A model generated the notes under the pieces. The model made no database searches. It saw only the letters and a list, made by a program, of their open reading frames with translations, and was not told the DNA's origin. From NCBI RefSeq assembly GCF_002760615.1, contig NZ_AWWI01000021.1, positions 1-64,000 on the forward strand: a stretch of DNA of 64,000 nt, in the 5' to 3' direction. This document shows, piece after piece, positions 53,996-62,835 of the stretch. The stretch's first letter is position 1. The number at the start of each line of letters is the position of its first letter. This DNA comes from Puniceibacterium antarcticum (lineage in GTDB: Bacteria; Pseudomonadota; Alphaproteobacteria; Rhodobacterales; Rhodobacteraceae). Position numbers and translations under genes: made by a program.

Positions 53996-54586
53996 ATGAC
54001 ACTTAAGAATATGATGCTTGGTTCGGCAATCGCAGCTCTCGTCGCTGGGGGTGCCATCGCACAGACTGCAGACACCACGCCCCCCACGGCCAGCACCTCG
54101 GACGAGGCGCCCGCAGTTGAGATGGACAACTCCACCACCATGGAGTCAGACACCCAAATGGGTACGGACGGTACGACTGCGCCGGACGCCGGTGCAACCA
54201 TGGCGCCTGAATCCGACACGGCCACGGATGGCACGACGGACGGCATGATGGACACCGAAACCACCCCGACCTCGATCGCAGAAATGACCGTGGATGAGGT
54301 GGTCGGTACCGACGTGGTCGGCATCGACGACGAGTCGGTCGGCGAGGTTGACTATGTGGTCCAGCAGACGGACGGTCTGGCCTTTGTTGTCGGCGTCGGT
54401 GGCTTCCTCGGCCTTGGCGAATACACGGTGGCAATCCCTGCCGACCAGTTCTCGTTGAACGCAGATGGTGATTTTTCCCTGTCTTCGATGACCAAGGAAG
54501 ACATCAAGACCCTTCCCGAGTTCACTGAAGACGGCGTTGAAGGCCTCGATGGGGATCTTGTGATCGGTGATCTGAACGCCTCGTAA
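53996..54586 (+). CDS. Exported acidic PRC-barrel domain protein
   Basis: A 196-residue secreted protein. A Sec signal (MLGSAIAALVAGGAIAQ) is followed by about 75 very acidic, Thr/Met-rich, probably disordered residues (TDTTPPTASTSDEAPAVEM and similar). A PRC-barrel domain comes next (MTVDEVVGTDVVGIDDESVG...LGLGEYTVAIP). PRC-barrel proteins bind RNA or proteins; exported ones are common in Rhodobacteraceae with no known role. ATG 53996 follows AGGAGA. A GC palindrome ends the gene. Confidence 0.87.
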   Translation: MTLKNMMLGSAIAALVAGGAIAQTADTTPPTASTSDEAPAVEMDNSTTMESDTQMGTDGTTAPDAGATMAPESDTATDGTTDGMMDTETTPTSIAEMTVDEVVGTDVVGIDDESVGEVDYVVQQTDGLAFVVGVGGFLGLGEYTVAIPADQFSLNADGDFSLSSMTKEDIKTLPEFTEDGVEGLDGDLVIGDLNAS

Positions 54587-54605
54587 TAAGGCTCATTGAT
54601 CACTT

Positions 54606-54635
54606 GGGATGGCGCGCCAACCGGCGCGCCATTTC
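54606..54635 (+). terminator. Terminator-like hairpin after the PRC-barrel gene
   Basis: ATGGCGCGCC (54609-54618) and GGCGCGCCAT (54623-54632) form a perfect 10-bp stem with an AACC loop, extended by wobble pairs and followed by TTCC. Confidence 0.8.
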
Positions 54636-54700
54636 CATTTTGGACCGTCGGGATACTGGTCTCCGGGAATGTCCGGAGGACTGAAAAACCGGATCGCCCG

Positions 54701-54732
54701 AAAAACTCTAAAAGCCCAAAAAACTCTAAAAG
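54701..54732. repeat. Short direct repeat upstream of the candidate RNA promoter
   Basis: AAAAACTCTAAAAG occurs at 54701-54714 and 54719-54732, an 18-bp spacing, ending 18 bp before the putative -35 element at 54751. It could be a tandem activator site. Confidence 0.5.
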
Positions 54733-54750
54733 ATTGTAATCACTTGGCGT

Positions 54751-54779
54751 TTGCCCTGCCTCACACGTTCCGGTAGTAT
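54751..54779 (+). promoter_or_regulatory. Sigma-70-like promoter of the candidate RNA
   Basis: TTGCCC (54751-54756), a 17-bp spacer, and TAGTAT (54774-54779). No protein-coding start follows; a strong terminator does. Confidence 0.5.
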
Positions 54780-54785
54780 GGTCAG

Positions 54786-54884
54786 ACGAGGCCAGAACGG
54801 TCCGAACCTTTTCAGAACACGACCAGTGCTGTGGGAGCGCGAGGGGTGTCGGGGGGTTTCGGCTAGGTCGGAACCCCCCTTTTC
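54786..54884 (+). ncRNA. Candidate small RNA of about 100 nt
   Basis: Between a sigma-70-like promoter (54751-54779) and a strong terminator lies a stretch with no ribosome site or reading frame. It ends in a stem of GGGGGGTTTC (54851-54860) with GGAACCCCCC (about 70-79 of the same line), a 9-nt loop and four T. Predicted length is about 100 nt. It does not show the conserved loops of SRP RNA or 6S RNA. The neighbouring EVE gene is convergent, so this terminator is not explained by another gene on the + strand. Confidence 0.4.
54851..54883 (+). terminator. Terminator, not explained by a protein gene on its strand
   Basis: GGGGGGTTTC (54851-54860) pairs with 54870-54879 (GGAACCCCCC, one wobble) around a 9-nt loop, followed by TTTT. 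It also lies just after the EVE gene's stop on the opposite strand, but the T-run is on the + side. Confidence 0.75.
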
Positions 54885-54899
54885 ATATGCGCAAGGCTC

Positions 54900-55319
54900 T
54901 TAACGTTCCGTTTCGCCCAGCTCGCAGACGATGCACCATTCCTCGGCACTTACCGGCTGAACGGATAGGCGTGCTGACTTGACCAATGCCATTTTGCTCA
55001 GGCGGGGATTATCCTTGCACATCTGCAAGGTGACCGGTTTGGCAAAGGGCCGCACCGCGCGGATATCGACGCAGTCCCAGCGGTCATCCGGCGCCTTGCT
55101 TTCGGGATGGGCCGTGGCGCAGACCTCGACAATGCCCACAACCGCCTTGTCCGACTGTGAATGATAGAAAAACCCCAGATCCCCCAGGGCCATCTCGCGC
55201 ATGAAATTGCGGGCCTGATAGTTGCGCACGCCATCCCATTCCTCGCCCGTCTGCCCCTTGGCGACGGTATCGTCCCAGGACCAGCTGTCAGGCTCCGACT
55301 TGAACAGCCAGTATCTCAT
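54900..55319 (-). CDS. EVE-domain protein
   Basis: A 139-residue EVE (PUA-like) domain protein: MRYWLFKSEPDSWSW, GVRNYQARNFMREMALGD, GFFYHSQ and the aromatic pocket typical of the family. EVE domains bind modified bases in DNA or RNA; bacterial stand-alone members lack an assigned role. Its ATG overlaps the stop of the YciI gene (ATGA), so the two are coupled. It converges on the candidate small RNA. Confidence 0.92.
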   Translation of the reverse strand: MRYWLFKSEPDSWSWDDTVAKGQTGEEWDGVRNYQARNFMREMALGDLGFFYHSQSDKAVVGIVEVCATAHPESKAPDDRWDCVDIRAVRPFAKPVTLQMCKDNPRLSKMALVKSARLSVQPVSAEEWCIVCELGETER

Positions 55320-55591
55320 CCGCCGATGACCCGGTTCCAGACCACCAGCTCGACGCTTTCAAACAGTCCCGCGTGGCCATAGGGGTCGCCTTTGACCCAA
55401 TCTTCGGCGGCGGCCATGTCTGGCACGTCCAGAATGACCAGGGATCCGGCCATTTCTCCGGCGCTGTCCAGCAGCGGGCCGGCCTGTTGCACCACATCGG
55501 ATGATTTCAGATAGGCCACGTGGGCGGGCCGATTTTCCTGACGGATGGACAGGGCACCGGGTTTGTCCCGGGCGATCAGGGCAACAAGCAT
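55316..55591 (-). CDS. YciI-family protein
   Basis: A 91-residue YciI-like protein, a small alpha/beta fold related to dehydrochlorinases and muconolactone-type enzymes. VALIARDKPGALSIRQ, the RPAHVAYL histidine, LVILDVPDMAAAEDWVKGDPY and the ending VVWNRVIGG fit. Reaction unknown. It overlaps the EVE gene. In other Rhodobacteraceae I recall tsaD and gpsA upstream of this pair; here the divergent hemD starts 161 bp away instead. Confidence 0.88.
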   Translation of the reverse strand: MLVALIARDKPGALSIRQENRPAHVAYLKSSDVVQQAGPLLDSAGEMAGSLVILDVPDMAAAEDWVKGDPYGHAGLFESVELVVWNRVIGG

Positions 55592-55752
55592 GGCAATTCC
55601 TCCTTGAACGGTTGTGACTGCACTCTGTGCAGCGCGGTGACGTTGAAACGCCGTGCGATCAGGGCCGTTTCCATTGCGTCAGGCGGCCCCTGCAGGTACC
55701 ACCGTCTCATGCGGCTCACAATCCCGACCAGCCTGTTTGCGGGGGACAGATC

Positions 55753-56493
55753 ATGACCGGAACGCGCCCGATCCTGCTGATGACGCGCCCCCGCGCCGCG
55801 TCCGAAGGCTTTGTTCTGGCGCTGCAGGGCGCGCGCGAGGTGGCGTTTGATCCGGTGATCAGCCCGCTGATTGGTGTGGATGCCTGCGGCACCCTCCCCG
55901 ATATGCCCAGCGACGGAGGGGTCATTTTCACCTCGGCCAATGGCGTTGCGGCTTATGGCGCGCTGGGCGGTGCGGTGGTGGACACATGTTACGTTGTCGG
56001 CGCCGCGACGGCCGCAGCGGCGCGGCAGGCGGGGTTTGATCCGCTTTCGGCGGACGGTGACGCCGCCGCGCTGGTCCAACTGATCCTGCGCCAGCCGCCG
56101 ACAGGCCCGCTGCTGCATCTGCGCGGCACTCATGCCAGGGGCAATATCGCACAAACGCTGAGCGATCTTGGGACAAGGACGCAAGAGGCGGTGATCTATG
56201 ACCAGCCCCTGCTGGAGCTGACCGATCGCGCCCGCGCGGCGCTGAACGGAACGGCGCCAGTGGTTGTGCCGCTGTTCTCTCCACGCAGCGCCGAACGCTT
56301 TGCGGGCCTGCATTGCGGCACCGCACCGCTGTTGATTGTCGCGATGAGTCAGGCCATCCTGCAGGAAGTTGTTGATTTACGCGCGATTGCGAACATTGTG
56401 ACTTCACAGCCGTCAGGCGAGGCGATGCAAAAGGCGGTATTGCAATTGCTTGCTTCGGCAACGAAGCTTGAGGGCTGGGATCACGCACAGTAA
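55753..56493 (+). CDS. hemD: Uroporphyrinogen-III synthase
   Basis: Closes and inverts ring D of hydroxymethylbilane to make uroporphyrinogen III, the branch point to haem and cobalamin. The 246 residues are typical of this poorly conserved family: LLMTRPRAASEGF at the start, GVIFTSANGVAAY, and VVVPLFSPRSAERFA. ATG 55753 follows GGGGGA by 6 nt. It heads hemD - mitofilin-like - hemY-like, all on the + strand, a layout I recall from many alphaproteobacteria. hemC, its usual partner, is not in the window. Confidence 0.88.
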   Translation: MTGTRPILLMTRPRAASEGFVLALQGAREVAFDPVISPLIGVDACGTLPDMPSDGGVIFTSANGVAAYGALGGAVVDTCYVVGAATAAAARQAGFDPLSADGDAAALVQLILRQPPTGPLLHLRGTHARGNIAQTLSDLGTRTQEAVIYDQPLLELTDRARAALNGTAPVVVPLFSPRSAERFAGLHCGTAPLLIVAMSQAILQEVVDLRAIANIVTSQPSGEAMQKAVLQLLASATKLEGWDHAQ

Positions 56494-56549
56494 GGTCCTT
56501 GGAATTGACAACATCTTAAGTGCTTTAAGATTCGAAAGGGTGGAACCAC

Positions 56550-58034
56550 GTGGCAGACGGAAAAAACTCCAAGGACACCTCGGATCAGATCTCCGGGCCG
56601 GACGAGCAAAAGACGCAAACCACTGATGTTTCCACAGAGGAAACGCAGTACACTGGCCCTGAACCGGTCGGTGCCGAACCCGATGATGGCATCCTGCGCA
56701 AGGATCCAGGGGCTGATTCGCCCCTCCCCGGCGCGGGGGACACCGCAGCGACCCCGGATGAAAAGACCGAAGGGGACGCACTGTCTGATGACCCGGCGAT
56801 GACACCCGGAGCGGATGAAACCTCGACCGAGGCCACATTGGTTGAGGCAAGCCCCGAAGACACGCCACAGCCGGAACTCTCTGAAACGGACGTCGCCACC
56901 AACGAAGGTATGGCCCACCCTCCAGAGACCGAGGTCGAGCCGGAAACGGATCCCGAACCGGCGCCGGTCTTTGAAAAGTCCGCACAAACATCCAGCGAAA
57001 CCGCCGCGCCGCAGGTAATCCGTGAAACCACCGTCGTGCGCAAGGCGGGATTCTTCCCGATGCTGATCGGTGGCGTTCTGGCCGCAGGCATCGGTTATGG
57101 TTATGCGCAATACGACAGTAACAGCTGGCCCTTTGGCCCCGGCTCTGATGATCCGTTCCGCGCCCAGACCACCGCAAGCCTTGAACAGCAGCGCGCCCAG
57201 CTTGACGATCTGACCGCGCGTCTGGGCAATACGGAAACAGTCGTTGGCGCATTTGACGTCTCGGAACTGACCAGCGCCGTGGCCAAGCTCGGCTCTCAGC
57301 TCAGTGATATGCAAAGTGAGATGTCAGGCCTGTCCGATCAGATCGGCCGGATGGAAGGTCGCGTGGTCGAACTTGAAAAGCGCCCGATGGAAGCGGCGCT
57401 CTCGCCCGAAGCCGTCGCCGCCTATCAGAAAGAGATGGATGACCTGCGCGCGGACATCGACTCCCAGCGCACCGAGATCCAGAATTTCGCAGCCGAGGCT
57501 GTTGCCGCCGAGCAGAATTCCGAAGTTCAGGCCAAACTCGCCACGTCTCGCGCAGCCCTCGCCAAACTGACCACGGCGCTGGAAAACGGCGAACCTTTCG
57601 AAGACCAGATTGCCGCGCTCCAAGGCAACAGCTCTGTCACCTTGCCCCCCGCGCTGAGCGGCGTTGCGGTGGACGGTGTGGCCACGCTGGGCGAACTGCT
57701 GGCGGACTACCCTGATGCGGCCCGCGCCGCACTTGCCGCCGCCCGCTCTGAGGCCGCGCCGCAAGAGGGCACCGCCAATCACCTGCTCAGCTTCTTCCGC
57801 GATCAGGTCGGCGCGCGTTCGGTCACCCCGCGTGAGGGTGCCGATGCCGATGCTGTCCTGTCGCGTGCCGAAGCAGCGCTGAAGTCCGGCGACGTCGCCG
57901 GATCACTGGCCGAGGTCACGACACTGAGCGAAACGGCTCAGGCGGCCATGGGCGATTGGATCGCAAAGGCAGAGTCGCGCGTTGGGGCACAAGGCGCGGC
58001 GGTCACGCTGACGCAGGAATTGAATCAGGAATAA
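56550..58034 (+). CDS. Mitofilin-like inner-membrane protein (COG4223, alphaproteobacterial Mic60)
   Basis: A 494-residue protein: a strongly acidic, Pro/Thr-rich N-terminal region (1-160), one membrane span (about 167-187, FFPMLIGGVLAAGIGYGYA), a long coiled coil (about 195-360) and a C-terminal mitofilin-like domain with LASATs replaced by helices such as AALKSGDVAGSLAEVTTLS. This is the plan of COG4223 proteins, proposed bacterial relatives of mitochondrial Mic60, which shapes inner membranes. It lies between hemD and the HemY-domain gene as in other alphaproteobacteria. The start is GTG at 56550. Confidence 0.88.
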   Translation: MADGKNSKDTSDQISGPDEQKTQTTDVSTEETQYTGPEPVGAEPDDGILRKDPGADSPLPGAGDTAATPDEKTEGDALSDDPAMTPGADETSTEATLVEASPEDTPQPELSETDVATNEGMAHPPETEVEPETDPEPAPVFEKSAQTSSETAAPQVIRETTVVRKAGFFPMLIGGVLAAGIGYGYAQYDSNSWPFGPGSDDPFRAQTTASLEQQRAQLDDLTARLGNTETVVGAFDVSELTSAVAKLGSQLSDMQSEMSGLSDQIGRMEGRVVELEKRPMEAALSPEAVAAYQKEMDDLRADIDSQRTEIQNFAAEAVAAEQNSEVQAKLATSRAALAKLTTALENGEPFEDQIAALQGNSSVTLPPALSGVAVDGVATLGELLADYPDAARAALAAARSEAAPQEGTANHLLSFFRDQVGARSVTPREGADADAVLSRAEAALKSGDVAGSLAEVTTLSETAQAAMGDWIAKAESRVGAQGAAVTLTQELNQE

Positions 58035-58044
58035 GGGTCGGACA

Positions 58045-59517
58045 ATGCTTTGGTCTCTCATAAAGATTGTGATCTTCGTCGCGATTGTCGCGGCACTGAC
58101 TCTTGGCGCCGGGTATCTGATGGAAAGCTCGGGTGGTGTGCAGATCACCGTGGCCGGGATGGAATACACCCTCGGGCCGTTGCAATCGGTGCTGGCGGCG
58201 CTGGCGCTGGTGGTGCTGGTCTGGGTGCTGTTCAAGCTGGTCTCGCTGCTGATCGCGGTTCTGCATTTCCTCAATGGCGATGAAACCGCGCTGTCGCGTC
58301 ATTTTGACCGCAACCGTGAACGCAAGGGTTATCAGGCGCTCAGCGAAGGTCTCATGGCGCTCGCCTCGGGCGAAGGCCGCGTTGCCATGGCCAAGGCGAC
58401 CAAGGCGGACCGCTATCTCAACAAACCCGAACTCACCGATCTGATCACTGCGCAGGCCGCTGAAATGAATGGCGACCGCGCCAAGGCCGAACAGGTCTAC
58501 AAACGGCTGGTCCAGCGCGACGCGACCCGTTTTGTCGGGGTGCGCGGCATCATGAAACAAAAACTGGCGCAGGGTGACACCGACACCGCGCTGCAGCTGG
58601 CCGAACGCGCCTTCGCCCTCAAACCCAAGCATGAAGAGGTGCAGGATGTTCTGCTCAAGCTTCAGGCGCAGAAGGCGGATTGGGTCGGCGCCCGCAAGAC
58701 TCTGAATGCAAAGCTGAAATATGGCACCATGCCGCGCGACGTCTACAAGCGCCGCGATGCGGTTCTGGCCCTGTCAGAGGCAAAGGATGTGCTCGACAGC
58801 GGCAAGTCGATCGAAGCGCGCGAGGCGGCGATTGCCGCCAACAAATCCTCACCCGACCTGATCCCCGCCGCCTGCATGGCCGCCCGCGGTTTCATCGCCG
58901 AAGATCGCCCCAAGAACGCCGTGCGCCTGCTGAAAAAGGCATGGTCGGTGCGCCCGCACCCGGATCTGGCCGCCGCTTTTGCCGAAATCGTGCCCAATGA
59001 AACCCCTGCAGAACGCCTCAAGCGGTTCAAGAATCTGACGGCGATCCAGCCAGATCACCGCGAAACCCGCCTTCTTCTGGCCGAACTCAACCTCGCAGCC
59101 GAGGATTTTCCCGCCGCCCGCCGCGCCGTCGGCGATCTGGTGGAAAAGGAACCGGACACCCGCGTTCTGGCCATCATGGCCGCCGTCGAACGGGGCGAAG
59201 GGGCGCCGGATGCCGTTGTGCGCGGCTGGCTGGCCAAGGCACTGACCGCGCCGCGCGGGCCGCAATGGGTCTGTGACAACTGCAACAACATCCATTCGGA
59301 ATGGACACCGGTCTGCACCAATTGCGCCGCCTTTGACACGCTGTCGTGGAAATCCCCGCCCCAGTCCGCAGACTACACCATGACCGCCAGCGCAGAAATG
59401 TTGCCCCTCGTCGTCGGATCCCGGGATGAAAATCTGCCCGCCGTGACAGATCCCGTCGATGCCGAGGTTCTTGACCCCCATTCGGACGAGATGCCCACCC
59501 GGGAAGAGGCAAAATAA
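58045..59517 (+). CDS. HemY-domain TPR membrane protein
   Basis: A 490-residue protein called HemY in proteobacteria (not the oxidase HemY of Bacillus). Two N-terminal helices (IKIVIFVAIVAALTLGAGY and VLAALALVVLVWVLFKLVS) precede a TPR-like helical repeat region (about 100-390). A C-terminal zinc ribbon (C410-C413 and C424-C427, WVCDNC and PVCTNC) and an acidic tail follow. It is linked to haem synthesis by position beside hemD; mechanism unknown. It begins 10 bp after the mitofilin-like gene. Confidence 0.9.
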   Translation: MLWSLIKIVIFVAIVAALTLGAGYLMESSGGVQITVAGMEYTLGPLQSVLAALALVVLVWVLFKLVSLLIAVLHFLNGDETALSRHFDRNRERKGYQALSEGLMALASGEGRVAMAKATKADRYLNKPELTDLITAQAAEMNGDRAKAEQVYKRLVQRDATRFVGVRGIMKQKLAQGDTDTALQLAERAFALKPKHEEVQDVLLKLQAQKADWVGARKTLNAKLKYGTMPRDVYKRRDAVLALSEAKDVLDSGKSIEAREAAIAANKSSPDLIPAACMAARGFIAEDRPKNAVRLLKKAWSVRPHPDLAAAFAEIVPNETPAERLKRFKNLTAIQPDHRETRLLLAELNLAAEDFPAARRAVGDLVEKEPDTRVLAIMAAVERGEGAPDAVVRGWLAKALTAPRGPQWVCDNCNNIHSEWTPVCTNCAAFDTLSWKSPPQSADYTMTASAEMLPLVVGSRDENLPAVTDPVDAEVLDPHSDEMPTREEAK

Positions 59518-59562
59518 TCCTTTCCCCGGGGCATCACCGGTGCTAATAGCCCGCGCATCAGG

Positions 59563-59638
59563 GCCGCTGTAGCTCAGCTGGTAGAGCACATCATTCGTAA
59601 TGATGGGGTCGGGGGTTCGAATCCCTTCAGCGGCACCA
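59563..59638 (+). tRNA. tRNA-Thr (CGT anticodon)
   Basis: A 76-nt cloverleaf. The acceptor arm GCCGCTG (59563-59569) pairs with CAGCGGC (59628-59634), and the discriminator A and CCA end are encoded. D-arm GCTCAGCTGGTAGAGC; anticodon stem CATCA/TGATG around TTCGTAA, giving anticodon CGT that reads ACG (Thr). T-loop TTCGAAT. It lies alone between the HemY-domain gene and the mrp operon. Confidence 0.97.
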
Positions 59639-59941
59639 GTTTACTTCTTCCTTCCGCGCACGGCCTTTGCGGATCGCGGGTCCACTTGCAATCTTTCATA
59701 CCGTGCCAATAGCGCGCCCGACGTGACCTTGCAGGACAGGGTCAACGCAGGCCGGCGGTCATCGCCTTGCGGCGCACCGGCGCAAAACCGCCTCTCCCAC
59801 ACGCATTTTACCCCGGACAAGCCTTTGCGATCAGCCTCATGGGTGGTCAACCTGTCGCAATGCGGCCGGTTGGGCTTGAGGCTGGTTCAGAAAACCCGCA
59901 CAGATAGGGCGCTGCTTGTCTGACGGAACTGGAGGTCCCAT
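59639..59941. other. Gap between tRNA-Thr and the mrp operon
   Basis: About 300 bp. No supported gene: a 107-codon frame starting inside the tRNA is an artefact of its 3' half. GGAGGT at about 59931 is the ribosome site of mrpA. The mrp promoter must lie here but I cannot identify it. Confidence 0.5.
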
Positions 59942-62833
59942 TTGTCGCTCTTCCTGGTTGTTGCCTTGCCATTTCTGGGCGCCTTGTTGCCCGGGCTTCT
60001 GATCGGTGCGGGGCGTAAGGTCTGTGCCGGCACCACCTTTGCCGTCACGCTGACCGCGCTTGTGGGCCTCTTGTCGAACCTGCCCGCCTTGCTGCGCGGC
60101 GAGGTGATCGAGGCCCGCATCGACTGGTTGCCGGCCCTTGGCATGAACATGAACCTGATGATGGACGGGCTGGGCGCCTTTTTCGCCTGTCTGATCCTGG
60201 GCATCGGTCTGCTGATCATCGCCTATGCCCGCAGCTATCTGTCACGCGAAGACAACATGGGATCCTTCTTCACCTATCTGCTGCTGTTTCAGGGCGCGAT
60301 GGTGGGGATTGTCCTGTCCGACAACATTCTTGTCCTGCTGGTGTTCTGGGAGCTGACTTCGCTGTCGTCCTTCCTGTTGATCGGGTACTGGAAACACCTG
60401 CCCGAAGGGCGGCAAGGCGCCAGAATGGCGCTGACCGTGACCGGCATGGGGGGCCTTGCGATGATCGGCGGCATGCTGATCCTTGGCCAGATTGCCGGCT
60501 CCTATGATCTCAGCGTCATTCTGACTCAGCGCGACCTGATCCAGGCCGATCCGCTTTATGTGCCTGCGCTGATCCTGATCTTGCTTGGGTGTTTCACCAA
60601 ATCGGCGCAGTTCCCGTTCCACTTCTGGCTGCCACATGCCATGGCCGCCCCGACGCCGGTTTCGGCTTATCTGCATTCGGCGACGATGGTGAAGGCGGGG
60701 ATTTTCCTCATGGCGCGGCTCTGGCCGGTGCTGTCGGGCACGCCCGAATGGTTCTACATCGTCACGACCGCCGGCCTCATCACCATGGTGCTGGGGGCGG
60801 TGATCGGTCTGTTCAAACATGACCTCAAGGCGCTGCTGGCCTTTTCCACTGTCAGTCACCTTGGCCTGATCACCATGCTGCTGGGCACGGGTACGGCGTT
60901 TGGGGCGATGGCGGCGGTGTTTCACATCCTCAACCACGCCACGTTCAAATGCGCGCTGTTCATGTCCGCCGGGATCGTCGATCACGAGGCGCACACACGC
61001 GACATCCGCCGCCTTGGCGGCCTGCGCCATCTGATGCCGGTGACCTTTGTCATCGCGACGATCGCGGCTCTGTCCATGGCCGGCATTCCGTTCTTCAACG
61101 GCTTCCTGTCCAAGGAAATGTGGCTCGAAGAGGTCTCGCATACCATGCTCTACGGGCCCGACTGGCTGGTGCCGGCACTGGCGACATTCGGCGCGCTGTT
61201 CTCGGCGGCTTATTCCTTTCGCTACATCGGCCACACCTTTCTGGGCGAAGAGAGGCATGATTACCCCAGCCATCCGCATGATCCGCCCGCAGGCATGTGG
61301 CTGCCCCCGGCGATCCTGACAGTTCTGGTGGTGCTGATCGGCGTGATGCCGTTCCTGGCTGAACCGGCGGTGAAATACGTAACGGCCGCGGTTCTGGGCG
61401 GGGTCTATGCCGTGCCGGACGTGCATTTTGCCCTGTGGCATGGCGTGACCCCGGCGCTGATCATGTCGATCATCGCTGTCACCGGCGGTCTGATCCTGCT
61501 CGCGCTCTTCTCTCCTCTCTCGAAACTGTGGGAGGCGACTCCTCGCCCCGAGGCAAAGGTGATCTTTGACGAGATCGTTGCCGGTTTCGTCCGACTGGCG
61601 CGCGAAACCACGCAGGTGCTGCACAACGGCGCCTTCACGCAATATGCCGGCATTATGACGCTTGCGATCATCGTCGCGGGTGGTCACGCTTGGCTGACCG
61701 GCAACAGCTTTGCCCCAACCCGCGATCCGATGCCGGTACATGCGATTGCGGCTGCGGGCTGGCTCGCGCTGGTGGTGGCGACCGCGTTCCTCGTGCTCAA
61801 GCACCGCAACCGTTTGCTGGCGCTGATCCTGATGGGGATCATCGGGCTGGTCGTGTCGGTCGGATTCGCCTATTTCAGCGCGCCGGACCTTGCCATGACC
61901 CAGATCTCGGTCGAGGTGGTGACCATCATTCTGCTGCTGCTGGCGCTGAACTTCCTGCCCGACACCACCCCCAGCGAAAGCGAACTCGGCAAGAAGCTGC
62001 GCGATGGCCTGATCGCCATTGCTGGCGGCGCGGCGGCGATGGCCTTTACCTACCACCTGCTGATGCGCGACTTTGTGGCGCCGTCGATTTCGGAATTTCA
62101 CCTCGCCAATTCCTACAAGGGCGGCGGCGGCACCAATGTCGTCAACGTCATTCTGGTCGACTTCCGGGGCTTTGACACCTTTGGTGAGATCATCGTGCTG
62201 GGCATCGCCGCCATGGTCATCTTCGCCCTGACCGAGACGCTTCTGGGCGGGCCGGTGCGGGCGCGTCTGCTGAACCGTCTGCCGGACAAACCGCTGGCCG
62301 GGGACCGCCATCCGCTGATGATGGTGGTGCTGACCCGGGTGATGATGCCCGTGGTTCTGATGGTCGGCGTCTACATCTTCCTGCGCGGGCACAACCTGCC
62401 CGGGGGCGGCTTCATCGCCGGGCTGGTTGTCGCCATTGCGGTGGTGATGCAATACATGGCCAGCGGCTACAACTGGGCGACCGAGCGGCAGCGCTATCCG
62501 TATCACGGCATCATCGGTACCGGCGTGCTGATCGCCGGGCTGACGGGCATCGGCTCCTGGCTTTCGGGCAATGAATTCCTGACCTCGGCCTTTGGCTATT
62601 TCCGCATCCCCCCGATGGAGGAGTTCGAACTGGCAACAGCAGCGCTGTTCGACCTTGGCGTGTTCCTCGCGGTGTTGGGCGCCGTCATGCTGTCGCTGGA
62701 AAGCTTTTCACGGCTGGCGCGCCGCGCGCATGTCGAAGAGTCGGAGTTTGCGATGGATATCGATCCAAGCCGGGATGCACCGGAAAACACGTCCGGCCGA
62801 GCCGTGCCGGCCAATGATGGAAAGGGGGCCTGA
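59942..62833 (+). CDS. mrpA: Na+/H+ antiporter subunit A, MrpA/MrpB fused
   Basis: The large membrane subunit of the Mrp (Mnh/Pha) multi-subunit cation/proton antiporter, which expels Na+ or K+ and sets cytoplasmic pH. The 963 residues begin with a NuoL-like core (VLLVFWELTSLSSFLLIGYW, SAQFPFHFWLPHAMAAPTPVSAYLHSAT, conserved lysines and histidines). They continue into an MrpB-like region near the C-terminus (MPVVLMVGVYIFLRGHN, LPGGGFIAGL), so MrpB is fused. The start is TTG at 59942 with GGAGGT 6 nt upstream. mrpC starts 2 bp after the stop. Confidence 0.94.
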   Translation: MSLFLVVALPFLGALLPGLLIGAGRKVCAGTTFAVTLTALVGLLSNLPALLRGEVIEARIDWLPALGMNMNLMMDGLGAFFACLILGIGLLIIAYARSYLSREDNMGSFFTYLLLFQGAMVGIVLSDNILVLLVFWELTSLSSFLLIGYWKHLPEGRQGARMALTVTGMGGLAMIGGMLILGQIAGSYDLSVILTQRDLIQADPLYVPALILILLGCFTKSAQFPFHFWLPHAMAAPTPVSAYLHSATMVKAGIFLMARLWPVLSGTPEWFYIVTTAGLITMVLGAVIGLFKHDLKALLAFSTVSHLGLITMLLGTGTAFGAMAAVFHILNHATFKCALFMSAGIVDHEAHTRDIRRLGGLRHLMPVTFVIATIAALSMAGIPFFNGFLSKEMWLEEVSHTMLYGPDWLVPALATFGALFSAAYSFRYIGHTFLGEERHDYPSHPHDPPAGMWLPPAILTVLVVLIGVMPFLAEPAVKYVTAAVLGGVYAVPDVHFALWHGVTPALIMSIIAVTGGLILLALFSPLSKLWEATPRPEAKVIFDEIVAGFVRLARETTQVLHNGAFTQYAGIMTLAIIVAGGHAWLTGNSFAPTRDPMPVHAIAAAGWLALVVATAFLVLKHRNRLLALILMGIIGLVVSVGFAYFSAPDLAMTQISVEVVTIILLLLALNFLPDTTPSESELGKKLRDGLIAIAGGAAAMAFTYHLLMRDFVAPSISEFHLANSYKGGGGTNVVNVILVDFRGFDTFGEIIVLGIAAMVIFALTETLLGGPVRARLLNRLPDKPLAGDRHPLMMVVLTRVMMPVVLMVGVYIFLRGHNLPGGGFIAGLVVAIAVVMQYMASGYNWATERQRYPYHGIIGTGVLIAGLTGIGSWLSGNEFLTSAFGYFRIPPMEEFELATAALFDLGVFLAVLGAVMLSLESFSRLARRAHVEESEFAMDIDPSRDAPENTSGRAVPANDGKGA

Positions 62834-62835
62834 CC

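Noticed and set aside
54786-54884. SRP RNA or 6S RNA as the identity of the candidate RNA
   Set aside because: The conserved SRP loop (GGAAGCAG type) and the long 6S bulge structure are not present.
59600-59923. A 107-codon frame beginning inside tRNA-Thr
   Set aside because: The start (MMGSGVRIPSAAP) is the well-known artefact of translating a tRNA 3' half.
60242-62506. A 754-codon open frame on the minus strand opposite mrpA
   Set aside because: It is a shadow of the GC-rich mrpA codons; its product is a low-complexity mix rich in H, R, Q and D with no recognisable domain.
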